In this document: piece after piece, positions 55,615-64,000 of the stretch
Layout of the letters: the number at the start of each line of letters is the position of its first letter
Numbering within the stretch: position 1 is the first letter of the stretch
Assembly: GCA_905233625.1 (NCBI GenBank)
Contig: CAJOFJ010000001.1
Coordinates: forward strand, 1-64,000
Reading direction: 5' to 3'
DNA length: 64,000 bases
Origin: an uncultured Bacteroidales bacterium
GTDB lineage: Bacteria; Bacteroidota; Bacteroidia; Bacteroidales; WCHB1-69
The notes under the pieces: generated by a model
Told to the model about the DNA's origin: nothing
What the model saw: only the letters and a program-made list of their open reading frames with translations
Database searches by the model: none
Made by a program: the position numbers and the translations under genes

Positions 55615-58600
55615 CTAAAAATGCGCTCTTACTTCCACACTTCCCGTATGCACCACTTTATGTCCTTGTGTATATCTACCTTGATATAAGAGATTTACCT
55701 GTAAAAAATCGGTAATATTGGCTTCATACTTGGCATCCCACGTAATATTATGTCCGACACCCAAACCTTCCAACATATCGTAGCTAAGACTACTGTTCTC
55801 TGTATCATTGAACTGCATATGATAATATGCGGTCGCAAGGGTCAAGTTTCCTCTTTTCACCATCTTGTATTTGAATTCCGCATCTATCTTGTGCTGCCGC
55901 GCCTGCTGAAAACTCCAGCGATTTTTTTTGGCCGAATACAAATAGGCAATTTTTGCCTGTAACTTATTTTGATAATGAACGATACATTCCGCATCGGCAC
56001 GATGATTCTCAATGGCATAGCATCGCGAACTGAGAAATTCAGACTGATTGATTTTGACAGCATGGAGATAGGCCGTTTTCAGTGTTACCATACTTCCGGC
56101 ATTCACCCTCAACAACAGCTGTTGCATATCATAACTTCCACGGTCGGCTCCATAATACAGCAAATTTTTGTTCCTGTTCAGCTGCGTGACGAAGTCAACT
56201 CCAAAAATAGACTTATGATTATAACTCAACGTATTCGTGAATGACAAGCTACCTGATGTCAGATTCGTATCCGCCATGTTCAGATAAAAAGGATTGAAAG
56301 CGTTAGCATTGTGCTGGAAAGTGTTTTTCTGTACAATTTTCAGATTGGCCGCATCGGAGAAACGCGCCAGCACTCTTCGAAAGTCCTTCTTTCCGGCCCA
56401 CACACTGGCAGGACGAAGCTGGATGGACTGCACAAACTGGTTATTGTGAGTATTGACATAATCCGTGCCATTTTGCCACACCTTGATATAATTGGCCTGG
56501 TCTTGGAAAGCTGCAACCTCAAACTCATCCAGCTCTTCTATCCCATTGCCGTTATAGTCATTCCACGTGTAAACACCTTGACCTTCTGCAACTTTCAGAT
56601 ACGAGAAAACCATTTTCTGCTCCAAGCCACTACCCGTCTCATAATAAGTGCTCAATATCAGCGCATTACGCCAGAAGCGACCCGTATATTCCAATCCTGC
56701 GAGAAAATAATTCTCCGAATTATACGTTTCCCTCTCATTCCTGATTTGCATATTTCTGTATGTCACATTGGCTTTGATCCTGTTATTTTTCAGCTGAGCC
56801 AGTTCAAAAGAAGCCTGGGCTTCGTTACTCATAGTGCCCATACTCATAATGGAGTGATTCAAACGGCTTTCTATTCTGTTTTTAAAAGAAATATTAAACA
56901 GATACGGCAAAGAATCATTATTTTTCACAAAAACCATGGCCTCGTTGAAAGCATTGCTCCCCGTTCTAAACGTCATGCTCCCCTGCTCTCTCATTGCATT
57001 ATATTCAAAGTTCTCTTTTACACCTAATTCTATTATTTTCAATTTGTTAGACAAAAAATTATAGGTTTTCACATAATCGGTCCGCTGAAGAGAATCAGTA
57101 GAAAACAAATAAGATGTAAGCGTATTGAATGTCCATCCCTTTCGCTGGATATTGCCTGTAAACTCATTTTTCAGGGCGTGCATATTGCCCCATCTGGAAA
57201 ACCAATTGGCATCATATCGCAATGTCCCTGTTTTTCTATTTTCCAATCCTAGAGTCAGTTGCACCATTTGTTCTGAAAATCTGCCAGAATAATCCTCGTC
57301 CAAGTTGTAATTCCGTTTGAACTCCACCTCACGTGTACTTTCCAGCACACTGAAGTTTTTATGAATGAACTCATAATAAAGCTTGGTTTTCAACAACCAA
57401 GGCATCTCCACGTCCCGCCTGCGTTTCAACTCCTGATTATGATGAAACGATAACATCCCTGCAAATCCAACATTATTATCGTTATGCTTGGAGAAATTGT
57501 TCCGATCGTGATTTGAAAGGGCTAATTCAAATTCCAGTCCAGTGTTTTTTGAAATCTCGTATAAAGCCGAGATGGTAGCCATGTCACGGGTTTGAGGCGT
57601 AGCCAGCAACTGCACCGGTTCATAATTTCCCTGAGGGACTCCATCGACAGGAGCCACCCAGGCAAACACTCTTCCATTGGCGGTACTGCTCACCAACACA
57701 TAATTCCCCACATGCTCACCCACCATGGAAAAACTCAAGCGGAACAACTGCCGCTGTCTATCTGTGGAATATACATAAATTTGAAAATTAACTCCTTGCA
57801 CTATGGTGTCACGTCGTTCATACAAAACCTCATCCGTATTATACAAAGCCGAATCAGCATAATAATACCATGCATTCTGAACCGACGAAGGCAAGGTAGA
57901 CAGAAACATTTTCTGATCATTATTCAATTCAGGCTGGATAGACCTGTTTTTCAAATCCTGCTCATGATAGAAATTCAGTTTCAGTTTCAATTTCTGATTT
58001 TTCTCATGCGTAAATTCATTGAAAGTAAACAAATTATAACGGGCATAATGACGGTCTGTATATTCATATTCCACGATGATCCTCTTTTCTGAAGTCATCA
58101 GATGCTTTACTGTAAAAGTCAACTCCGCCGTGTTATAGTCTATCACATAATCATTCTCCTGTCCCCGCAGCAGCAACACGCCATCCATATACACCCGTTC
58201 ACTTCCCGCCAGAATCGTGATATTGGTCTCCCCCTGTTCACCCATCAGGCGATATGGTCCCTGTACCCCGTTTTGCACTGCCAACGTCTGACGGACATAC
58301 CTGCCCTTATTGACACCGCCTCCCACACTATTAGTCAGATGATTACCTCCTTTTAAGCTATTATCCGCCGAGAAACTCAAACCCATAAACTTTCTGGTCA
58401 CACGCATGAAGGCATCCTCTTGCTGACTCACCTCAATATCACCGGCATCCAGCATAAAACGGCGGTCATAATTCAATCGGATAAAAATCTTATCAAAATC
58501 ATTGATAGACTGCGTATTACCTTCTGGTTGTATCGGCACATTCTTATCCGTGATGTTGGCTAAAATCTCCAATTTATCCGACAATTTCCCGGACAACTGC

Positions 58601-59082
58601 AAATTCAATGTCGAATTAAGCACAAAATCCTGATTGGTACCGATACTCACCCCACGGGAGATGGAGCCTGTACTTTGCAGCTGTGACCCATTCCCTGCAA
58701 AAACATCCTCAGTTTTAGGCACAATTGGGGTCATCTGATGATAGATACTTCCTTTTTGCCTGATATTCAAGGATTGCGAGCGGTGCTGAACAGGTTCTTT
58801 CAAATTGAAACTGAAGCATGAATAGCTGTAGGTAATGCCTTTACCCAGTGCTTCCGGATTCAGGATGCGGAGGCCTCCGTTCAGGTAATCCACCCGATAA
58901 TCGGCGCTGTCGATACCGCTGAGGGTGAAAGTGTCTGGTATGATTGACAACGTGTCTAACTTCAGGTAAGTCGAATCCACCGTTCTGCTGCCTGTTTTTT
59001 TCAATGTCCCCTGTGCCAAAAGCGTATGGCTCAGCCCTATGCAGGCAACAATGGTCAGCAGCAAGACTTTGATTCGGGGCAT
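55615..59082 (-). CDS. Very large outer membrane beta-barrel protein (possible SprA-like relative)
   Basis: The 1155-residue protein has a signal peptide (MPRIKVLLLTIVACIGLSHTLLA). From about residue 130 it contains STGSISRGVSIGTNQDFVLNSTLNLQLSGKLSDKLEILANI and a long series of alternating strands with aromatic ends up to a final FRAHF-like terminus (VEVRAHF), typical of a large barrel. The GKLSDKLEI and FDKIF.RL pattern recalls the repeated barrel strands of SprA/Sov, the type IX translocon, but the protein is about half the size of SprA. I cannot assign it to a named family. It sits directly upstream of the porP region and 21 nt downstream of another secreted protein. Confidence 0.8.
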   Translation of the reverse strand: MPRIKVLLLTIVACIGLSHTLLAQGTLKKTGSRTVDSTYLKLDTLSIIPDTFTLSGIDSADYRVDYLNGGLRILNPEALGKGITYSYSCFSFNLKEPVQHRSQSLNIRQKGSIYHQMTPIVPKTEDVFAGNGSQLQSTGSISRGVSIGTNQDFVLNSTLNLQLSGKLSDKLEILANITDKNVPIQPEGNTQSINDFDKIFIRLNYDRRFMLDAGDIEVSQQEDAFMRVTRKFMGLSFSADNSLKGGNHLTNSVGGGVNKGRYVRQTLAVQNGVQGPYRLMGEQGETNITILAGSERVYMDGVLLLRGQENDYVIDYNTAELTFTVKHLMTSEKRIIVEYEYTDRHYARYNLFTFNEFTHEKNQKLKLKLNFYHEQDLKNRSIQPELNNDQKMFLSTLPSSVQNAWYYYADSALYNTDEVLYERRDTIVQGVNFQIYVYSTDRQRQLFRLSFSMVGEHVGNYVLVSSTANGRVFAWVAPVDGVPQGNYEPVQLLATPQTRDMATISALYEISKNTGLEFELALSNHDRNNFSKHNDNNVGFAGMLSFHHNQELKRRRDVEMPWLLKTKLYYEFIHKNFSVLESTREVEFKRNYNLDEDYSGRFSEQMVQLTLGLENRKTGTLRYDANWFSRWGNMHALKNEFTGNIQRKGWTFNTLTSYLFSTDSLQRTDYVKTYNFLSNKLKIIELGVKENFEYNAMREQGSMTFRTGSNAFNEAMVFVKNNDSLPYLFNISFKNRIESRLNHSIMSMGTMSNEAQASFELAQLKNNRIKANVTYRNMQIRNERETYNSENYFLAGLEYTGRFWRNALILSTYYETGSGLEQKMVFSYLKVAEGQGVYTWNDYNGNGIEELDEFEVAAFQDQANYIKVWQNGTDYVNTHNNQFVQSIQLRPASVWAGKKDFRRVLARFSDAANLKIVQKNTFQHNANAFNPFYLNMADTNLTSGSLSFTNTLSYNHKSIFGVDFVTQLNRNKNLLYYGADRGSYDMQQLLLRVNAGSMVTLKTAYLHAVKINQSEFLSSRCYAIENHRADAECIVHYQNKLQAKIAYLYSAKKNRWSFQQARQHKIDAEFKYKMVKRGNLTLATAYYHMQFNDTENSSLSYDMLEGLGVGHNITWDAKYEANITDFLQVNLLYQGRYTQGHKVVHTGSVEVRAHF

Positions 59083-59103
59083 TGACAGGCGTGTTTATCA
59101 AAC

Positions 59104-60663
59104 TTACTTCCCGATGAGTAGAATCTCCGACAGGCAGAGGTCATCGTATTTCAACCCTTTCTTTGTGGCGGTGATAAGAATGCGGATTTCGGTGTAGTAG
59201 CTGTCACTCCAGGGGCTTTCCGACATTTTCACAATTACCGCATTGTCGGCAAGGGTCTGCCAGTCAAAACGGGGCGGTGTTTCGCTGGAACATTTGTCTG
59301 GTTTTAGGTCACGAGAAGAGTAGCCTCGCCCGTACGCTATGTACTCACCCAAAGGGGTGCTGTCGCATATGCCGTCAATTTCGTAAACATTAAATACTTT
59401 ACCTATAACTGTCAGGCTGTCTATCCGTGAATTGTCACGGTGGGTCTCCGCATTTTTTGTGTAGCCGTTTAGCAGAAGCATCCCTTCCAACACCGTGGGT
59501 TTCTTGAAACGGAGGGTGATGTAGAGCGAATCGTTAGGGTCGGGGCGAAGCACGGTGGTTGTTCCGGGATTGAGGTCGCTGAGATTGCCGATGGGGTATT
59601 TCTTGTCTGCCCCGCTGACTTCTATGGTGTATTCAGAGGGACTGATACGGTGGTTTAGTAGGCGGTCGAGCGGCTGATGTGGCGGATTGGTGAGTTTGTA
59701 GTCGAGGGTGAAGGGCTGAGCGTCAGCAAGGTTGAAACGGGTTGTCTCATACTCCCATTGTGTTCCTTTTTTGTTCATGGGTAGGCCGCCTATGCCTACG
59801 GATCTTGTCCCTTGTGCTCTCAGCCAGCGCTGATCGTCAAGAAGTTTGATAGTAGAAGCGTCAAGAGATGCCGCAAAATGGTCGGCGTGGCCGTCTCCCC
59901 AATAAGCGGCGGGGATGAAATCATACTGAAAACGCAAATGCCAATAGTAGTTGGGCTCATAGTGGATTAAATTGTTGACTCGGTTATAGGCGCCCTCCGA
60001 GAGGGCACACTCTACCGTGTAGCGTACCTCTAAGGTAACGAAACTGTTGGCGGGAATGTTCAGGTAGGTGTAGAACCAGCGGCGCGACACGCATTTGGTG
60101 TAGAAGTATATCTCATCGCCATACAGAGCGTATAGGCTGTCAATGAGTTTTTTAGAATAGCCGTCAGCACTATCGGGCTCCACGTCAAGGTCCGCGAGGT
60201 AGGGTTGGGACGGTGTGATGATGGTGTCGCGAGAGCACTGCCACGATAACTGCTTTCCATTCATCGTGAAACAGACGTTGCGTATATAGCTGTCGCGCCA
60301 ACCCACCTCCTGATCCGATTCTGAATACTCGTCCAAAGAAACCCATTGTGACTCTCCGCTGCCGAAATAGTCTATAGGGAAACCATAGGGCAGCTTGTCG
60401 AACGATCGTGCGGATTTGTTGTGCAGCAGGTAGCGCACCGTCACCTCCATATAGCGCTCGCACGGAACAAAAGAGACCACCTCGTCCACCAATTGCACTT
60501 CGGGCACATGCACCGCCACCGGCGTAGGCGAGAGGGTTATGGCAGAACGCACCGCCACCGGGTCACCGTTACCGCACACGGTATGGACGGTCAGTAGGGT
60601 TACCAAAAAACAAACCCATTGGGTGATGTTTTTACCTATCTGTTTGTTGACGTGTCTTTTCAT
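59104..60663 (-). CDS. Secreted protein with C-terminal discoidin-like (galactose-binding) domain
   Basis: 519 residues from the ATG at 60663, preceded by a promoter box at 60688-60695; the much longer frame to 60999 is rejected because its extra 112 residues lie upstream of that box. A signal peptide region KNITQWVCFLVTLLTVHTVCG is followed by a DUF4424-like region of beta strands (YMEVTVRYLLHNKSARSFDKLPYGFPIDYF) and a last domain (about 365-519) with SDLNPGTTTVLRP, YITLRFKKPTVLEGMLLLNGY and SPWSDSYYTEIRILI that looks like a discoidin fold. Function unknown. The barrel gene follows 21 nt downstream, so the two are probably one unit. Confidence 0.75.
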   Translation of the reverse strand: MKRHVNKQIGKNITQWVCFLVTLLTVHTVCGNGDPVAVRSAITLSPTPVAVHVPEVQLVDEVVSFVPCERYMEVTVRYLLHNKSARSFDKLPYGFPIDYFGSGESQWVSLDEYSESDQEVGWRDSYIRNVCFTMNGKQLSWQCSRDTIITPSQPYLADLDVEPDSADGYSKKLIDSLYALYGDEIYFYTKCVSRRWFYTYLNIPANSFVTLEVRYTVECALSEGAYNRVNNLIHYEPNYYWHLRFQYDFIPAAYWGDGHADHFAASLDASTIKLLDDQRWLRAQGTRSVGIGGLPMNKKGTQWEYETTRFNLADAQPFTLDYKLTNPPHQPLDRLLNHRISPSEYTIEVSGADKKYPIGNLSDLNPGTTTVLRPDPNDSLYITLRFKKPTVLEGMLLLNGYTKNAETHRDNSRIDSLTVIGKVFNVYEIDGICDSTPLGEYIAYGRGYSSRDLKPDKCSSETPPRFDWQTLADNAVIVKMSESPWSDSYYTEIRILITATKKGLKYDDLCLSEILLIGK

Positions 60664-60687
60664 ATTAATGAAGGATAAAACAATCTG

Positions 60688-60695
60688 CAAAAATA
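60688..60695 (-). promoter_or_regulatory. -7 promoter box of the secreted discoidin-like gene and barrel gene
   Basis: Minus strand TATTTTTG, 25 nt upstream of the ATG at 60663. Confidence 0.65.
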
Positions 60696-60839
60696 CGTTT
60701 TTTACATGATACATTAACGTGAAATGATAAATCTTATTGTTGTATATGATGGAGTGCCAAAGGTACGACACCCCAAAAAGGCAGGGAGCCATCTGAGTCC
60801 CGCAAGCGTCTCCGTATGAAAATCGCAAATATTTTGTCG

Positions 60840-60871
60840 TTTGCAAAGCAAATGATTTTTTTGTATTTTTG
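60840..60871 (+). promoter_or_regulatory. Promoter of the FISUMP lipoprotein gene
   Basis: TTTG at 60840-60843 and TATTTTTG at 60864-60871 are exactly 20 nt apart, a full Bacteroidetes promoter. The ATG is at 60908. Confidence 0.75.
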
Positions 60872-60907
60872 CAGTCGAATTTTAATACTAACGAAATAAC
60901 ATTCATC

Positions 60908-61420
60908 ATGAAAAGATTTTTGCTCTTAGGAATCACCCTGCTGGTGTCTGTAGCGATGCTGATGACTGCCTGCAAAAAAGATGAGCCAAACAAAAACAAT
61001 ACAGAGACCCCTGATACTGATTATGTGGACTTGGGGCTCCCTAGTGGTACCAAATGGAAATCCGCCAATGAAACCGGAGGATACAACGGTTTCTATACCT
61101 TTGATGAGGCCGTCAGCACTTTTGGAGACAAATTGCCAACCAAGGAACAGTTTGAAGAACTTAAAAATAATTGTACTTGGGAACAGCAAAATGATGGTAG
61201 TTTTAAAGTGACTGGAACAAATGGGAAATCCATTGTTTTTCCCGCTGTAGGCTACTGCGATTGCGAGAATAATGTGTACGGAGTGGGTTCTGCAGGTGGC
61301 TGTTGGTCATCTACTCCAGAATCAGGCCACGCATGGTGTCTCCTCTTCGATTCGATTGAGGTAGGCGTGTACAGCAACACTACTTGCAACGGACGATCTG
61401 TTCGTCTCGTCAAAAAATAA
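60908..61420 (+). CDS. Lipoprotein with FISUMP (Fibrobacter succinogenes major) domain
   Basis: The 170-residue lipoprotein (lipobox LMTAC) has a Lys/Asn-rich linker, then YVDLGLPSGTKWKSANE, GGYNGFYTFDEA, LPTKEQFEELKNNC and a closing GGCWSSTPE...GRSVRLVKK. This is the FISUMP domain seen in many Bacteroidales surface proteins; its function is unknown. The start at ATG 60908 is preferred over a TTG... codon at 60869 that lies inside the promoter. A terminator follows at 61449. Confidence 0.85.
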   Translation: MKRFLLLGITLLVSVAMLMTACKKDEPNKNNTETPDTDYVDLGLPSGTKWKSANETGGYNGFYTFDEAVSTFGDKLPTKEQFEELKNNCTWEQQNDGSFKVTGTNGKSIVFPAVGYCDCENNVYGVGSAGGCWSSTPESGHAWCLLFDSIEVGVYSNTTCNGRSVRLVKK

Positions 61421-61448
61421 TCTCGGTAAAAAAACCGAAAATTCCTAG

Positions 61449-61470
61449 AGCCGTTGCGAAAGTGACGGCT
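61449..61470 (+). terminator. Terminator of the FISUMP gene
   Basis: AGCCGT (61449-61454) pairs with ACGGCT (61465-61470), with two more wobble pairs inside, and a T run follows directly. Confidence 0.85.
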
Positions 61471-61479
61471 TTTTTTTTG

Positions 61480-61685
61480 TCATAAATGACGGCCTGAAAG
61501 GCCATTGGGCTGACAGCCCAGGACAGCGTCCTGGGTAAATGTGCGTTTCATCATCCATCGCCCCGAAGGGGCATAAGCTTTTGCCCTTGCAGGGCGATTA
61601 ATATCGAATTCCGTTCTCCCTACCCAAGGCGTTGCCGTTGGGCTGATTGCTTGCTGGCCTTTCAGGCCGTTGTTATTCATCAGAT
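61480..61685. repeat. Palindrome-rich island with seven hairpins and inverted ends
   Basis: Seven compact hairpins occur in about 200 bp: 61491-61503, 61506-61520, 61517-61535, 61560-61572, 61583-61595, 61623-61642 and 61656-61668. Most have a 5-8 bp GC stem and a 3-nt loop. The first (GGCCTGAAAGGCC) and last (GGCCTTTCAGGCC) are reverse complements, so the whole island has inverted ends. The second and third hairpins overlap and exclude each other. I think it is a non-autonomous mobile or REP-like element; a small open frame on the minus strand is an artefact. Confidence 0.75.
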
Positions 61686-61869
61686 TACATGCAGGCTAAA
61701 AGTGAAAAACTTCCAAAATCTTCCGAAGGGACTCATGTATCTCTTAAATTTCCCAAAACCAAAAATCATGCGTTTTGTGCATTTTTTTGCGGGGAAAGTG
61801 TTACTTCCAGAGCTGATTATACAACTTATAACAACTTGATTTTTAACAAAATAAAACATATTTTGGCTA

Positions 61870-61900
61870 TTGTTTTTCTGGTTTCTTAGTCGTAACTTTG
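61870..61900 (+). promoter_or_regulatory. Promoter of the Rpn nuclease gene
   Basis: TTG at 61870-61872 and TAACTTTG at 61893-61900 are 20 nt apart. The ATG is at 61941. The rest of the stretch 61686-61869 shows no gene or repeat. Confidence 0.65.
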
Positions 61901-61940
61901 CGGGCGGAATAGCTACAATTCAGTCCTAAATTTTACCATT

Positions 61941-62876
61941 ATGAAAAACAGTTCATCTAAACAATTGGAAACCCAATCCCAGCCTTTTATGGACGTGTTG
62001 GTTGATTATGCCTTCAAGCGGATTTTCGCCAGTAATCACAACAAAAGATACCTCATCGCTATGCTCAACGCCTTTTTGGCGAAGTATATCGGTGAGATTA
62101 TCGACGTTGAACTCCTCTCGACCGAGCAGTTGGGAATTCTGCCGGACGACAAGAGGGTTTCGTATGACATTTACGCCAAAGAGGGTGCCGGCCGCCGATT
62201 CCTAATAGAGATGCAACGTAGCCGGCAGACGTTTTATAGCCGCAGGGCCATAGCGTATGTGAGCCGTGCGGTGAGCAACGAGTTGCAGAAAGGCGACCGA
62301 GAGTACCATTTCCCAAATGTGATATCATTGAATTTTTTGGAGAAACACGATAAGAAAATCATGGGGAAAGCTAATCTGTTGCAACGGGTGATGTTAAAAA
62401 ATGAGGAAAATGAAATTTTTTCCGAGAAAGTGATGTTTATATTTGTGGATTTGAGTATCTTTGCAGACGGGAAACGAGGGATGGATTTGTCTGACCTCTG
62501 TCAGAAATGGGCCTATTACATCAGGAATATAGGGCACATGGAAGAGGTTGACGTGAGAGGAGAGACAGGGATTTTCCTTGAATTTATAAATGAATGCAGA
62601 ATGTCGAACCTAAATGAAGCAGAAATGAGAGAGTACAAGAAGAGTGTAATGGACTATGCGGATGTGCGTGATGCCTGCGTAGCCGCAAAGGAAGACGGTT
62701 TGGCCGAAGGCAAGGAGGAAGGAAGAATGGAAGGGAGAATGGAAGGTTTGGCCGAAGGCAAAAAATTGATTGTTGACAGGATGCTGGCTCAGAAATTAAC
62801 AATTGACGCCATATGCAATTTGACAGGTTTGACTGAAGACGAAATCAAAGGCTTTATGGCGGAGAATAATGTATAA
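61941..62876 (+). CDS. Rpn family recombination-promoting nuclease / PD-(D/E)XK putative transposase
   Basis: The 311-residue protein starts with QPFMDVLVDYAFKRIFASNHNKRYLIAMLNAFL, the usual opening of this family, and has the nuclease core VSYDIYAKEGAGRRFLIEMQRS (Asp and ExQ) followed by FYSRRAIAYVSR. The C-terminal part has a Glu/Gly/Lys/Arg-rich repeat (AEGKEEGRMEGRMEGLAEGKK) and a short helix-turn-helix-like end. By family it is a DNA endonuclease that stimulates RecA-independent recombination and is often linked to mobile elements. It sits 255 bp downstream of the palindrome island. Confidence 0.9.
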   Translation: MKNSSSKQLETQSQPFMDVLVDYAFKRIFASNHNKRYLIAMLNAFLAKYIGEIIDVELLSTEQLGILPDDKRVSYDIYAKEGAGRRFLIEMQRSRQTFYSRRAIAYVSRAVSNELQKGDREYHFPNVISLNFLEKHDKKIMGKANLLQRVMLKNEENEIFSEKVMFIFVDLSIFADGKRGMDLSDLCQKWAYYIRNIGHMEEVDVRGETGIFLEFINECRMSNLNEAEMREYKKSVMDYADVRDACVAAKEDGLAEGKEEGRMEGRMEGLAEGKKLIVDRMLAQKLTIDAICNLTGLTEDEIKGFMAENNV

Positions 62877-63036
62877 AACACTAAGACACACATAGCCTTG
62901 CAGACCTGCGGCCTGCGTACAGCAACATCAACCCATTGCCGACTGTGCGTTGGAAATGCCAACACCTGGAGCGGACGCGATAATTCGCACCCTGCAATAA
63001 AATTCAAACATCTGTATATAATTCAGGATTTTTATG

Positions 63037-63044
63037 TAAATTTG
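63037..63044 (+). promoter_or_regulatory. -7 promoter box of the transketolase subunit gene
   Basis: TAAATTTG, 39 nt before the ATG at 63084. The 150 nt before it (62877-63030) hold a small hairpin (GTTGG/CCAAC) but no gene. Confidence 0.6.
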
Positions 63045-63083
63045 CACCTGCATTTTTCACAGAATGCAATAAAAAATTTTAAT

Positions 63084-64000
63084 ATGAAACCATTGATTTG
63101 TAAAGACTTCAAAGATACCCGTTCGGGCTTTGGCGCAGGTTTGGCAGAAGCTGGCGAGCGGGATTCCCGTATTTTTGCACTTTGTGCTGACGTAACCGGC
63201 AGTTTAAAGATGGGTGACTTCAAGAAAGCCCATCCTGACCGCTTTATCCAGACGGGCATAGCGGAGGCCAACATGATTGGCATTTCCGCAGGTCTGGCTC
63301 TTAGTGGCAAGATCCCCTTTGCTGGCGCATTTGCGGGCTTTATCACCGGACGTGTGTACGACCAGATTCGCATGACCGTGGCCTATTCCAACCTCAACGT
63401 CAAGATTGCGGGCTCTCATGCCGGCATCACCGTGGGCGAAGACGGTGCCACCCACCAAATTATGGAAGACATTGGCCTGATGAAAGGTCTGCCCAATATG
63501 GTGGTCATAAATCCCTGCGACTATAATCAAACCAAAGCCGCTACCATTGCCGCTGCCGAATATGTTGGCCCAATGTACCTTCGTTTCGGCCGTCCCGAAG
63601 TGCCCAACTTCACCCCTGCCGACCAGAAATTTGTGATTGGCAAAGCCGTTATGATGAACGAAGGTGCTGATGTCAGCATTATCGCCACGGGACATTTGGT
63701 ATATCCTGCATTGGAAGCCGCATACGAACTAGAGCAAAAAGGCATTTCCGCAGAAGTCATCAACATCCACACCATCAAGCCGTTGGACAATGAAGCTATC
63801 CTCAAAAGCGTAGCCAAAACCAGATGTGTGGTTACTGCAGAAGAACACTTGATGAACGGCGGTCTCGGCGACTCTGTATGTCAGCTGCTGTGCCGTCAGC
63901 TGCCCACCCCCGTTGAAATGGTAGCTGTGGACGACCATTTCGGTGAAAGCGGCAAGCCTTTCGAACTGATGGCCAAATACGGTTTGGACAAAGACCATAT
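63084..64000 (+). CDS. Transketolase, C-terminal subunit (partial, runs off right edge)
   Basis: The frame is open from the ATG at 63084 to the end of the window (about 305 residues). It has the pyrimidine-binding domain (IFALCADVTGS, GIAEANMIGISAGLALSGKIPFAGAFAGF, SHAGITVGEDGATHQ) and the C-terminal transketolase domain (ADVSIIATGHLVYPALEAA, VINIHTIKPLD, TAEEHLMNGGLGDSV). In split transketolases this subunit works with a thiamine-diphosphate-binding N-terminal subunit, usually encoded just upstream. Here the upstream neighbour is the Rpn gene, so the partner is elsewhere or downstream. It has its own promoter box. Confidence 0.92.
   Translation, partial: MKPLICKDFKDTRSGFGAGLAEAGERDSRIFALCADVTGSLKMGDFKKAHPDRFIQTGIAEANMIGISAGLALSGKIPFAGAFAGFITGRVYDQIRMTVAYSNLNVKIAGSHAGITVGEDGATHQIMEDIGLMKGLPNMVVINPCDYNQTKAATIAAAEYVGPMYLRFGRPEVPNFTPADQKFVIGKAVMMNEGADVSIIATGHLVYPALEAAYELEQKGISAEVINIHTIKPLDNEAILKSVAKTRCVVTAEEHLMNGGLGDSVCQLLCRQLPTPVEMVAVDDHFGESGKPFELMAKYGLDKDH

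Noticed and set aside
60664..60999. N-terminal extension of the secreted discoidin-like protein
   Set aside because: The 112 extra residues lie upstream of the promoter box at 60688-60695 and would hide the signal peptide.
61480..61680. 66-residue minus-strand open frame in the palindrome island
   Set aside because: It is explained by the GC hairpins of the island; there is no signal, promoter or domain.
62789..63007. Minus-strand 72-residue open frame after the Rpn gene
   Set aside because: It overlaps the Rpn 3' end in antisense and has no promoter; it may reflect a dispersed repeat, but I cannot show a second copy here.

Overview
The window is a piece of a Bacteroidetes chromosome, most likely order Bacteroidales. 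The sequence basis is a complete type IX secretion core (porP, gldK, gldL, gldM, gldN in one run), an S46 dipeptidyl peptidase, a C10 peptidase with surface-protein repeats, a FISUMP-type lipoprotein, many MKK...C lipoproteins, and about twenty copies of the Bacteroidetes -7 box TAnnTTTG placed correctly upstream of genes. No tRNA, rRNA, CRISPR array or prophage was seen.

Layout. 1-3959: a secreted C10 peptidase whose C-terminal part is a 156-bp tandem repeat array carrying a 4-nt deletion. 4156-8230: OmpA-like lipoprotein, mutY and an OPT transporter. 8269-19655: membrane and housekeeping genes (MBOAT acyltransferase, MATE, YfcC-type carrier, TlpA-like lipoprotein, malic enzyme, sodium:solute symporter). 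19814-27017: a same-strand run that ends in a PrsW-type protease, an RsbW-like kinase, a SpoIIE-type phosphatase, a STAS protein and a diacylglycerol-kinase-like protein, that is, a partner-switching module. 27014-39363: PlsC-like acyltransferase, DPP11-like peptidase, RadC, DUF58, two secreted unknowns, M3 peptidase, metallo-beta-lactamase-fold protein and a divergent EPSP synthase. 39475-48944: gyrB, ftsE, glycosyltransferase, ispG, fabD, pdxJ, hemolysin III and dnaK. 49144-60663: gldN, gldM, gldL, gldK, porP, then a very large outer-membrane barrel protein and its secreted neighbour. 60908-64000: FISUMP lipoprotein, a palindrome-rich island, an Rpn-type nuclease and a transketolase C-terminal subunit that runs off the right edge.

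Non-coding structure is the most unusual part. Several intergenic gaps are built almost entirely from short words repeated with a strict 7-nt period, in one unbroken register, although the word changes along the array. Some of these arrays supply the stop codon of the gene before them. Two related palindromic repeats sit in frame inside the EPSP synthase gene. dnaK has an exact sigma-54 consensus promoter and an upstream palindrome instead of the usual TAnnTTTG box. About 200 bp before the Rpn gene holds seven back-to-back hairpins between inverted ends.

Coordinates of starts were corrected where the longest open frame begins at TTG or upstream of a recognisable promoter. Functions come from motif recognition only; no database search was possible.
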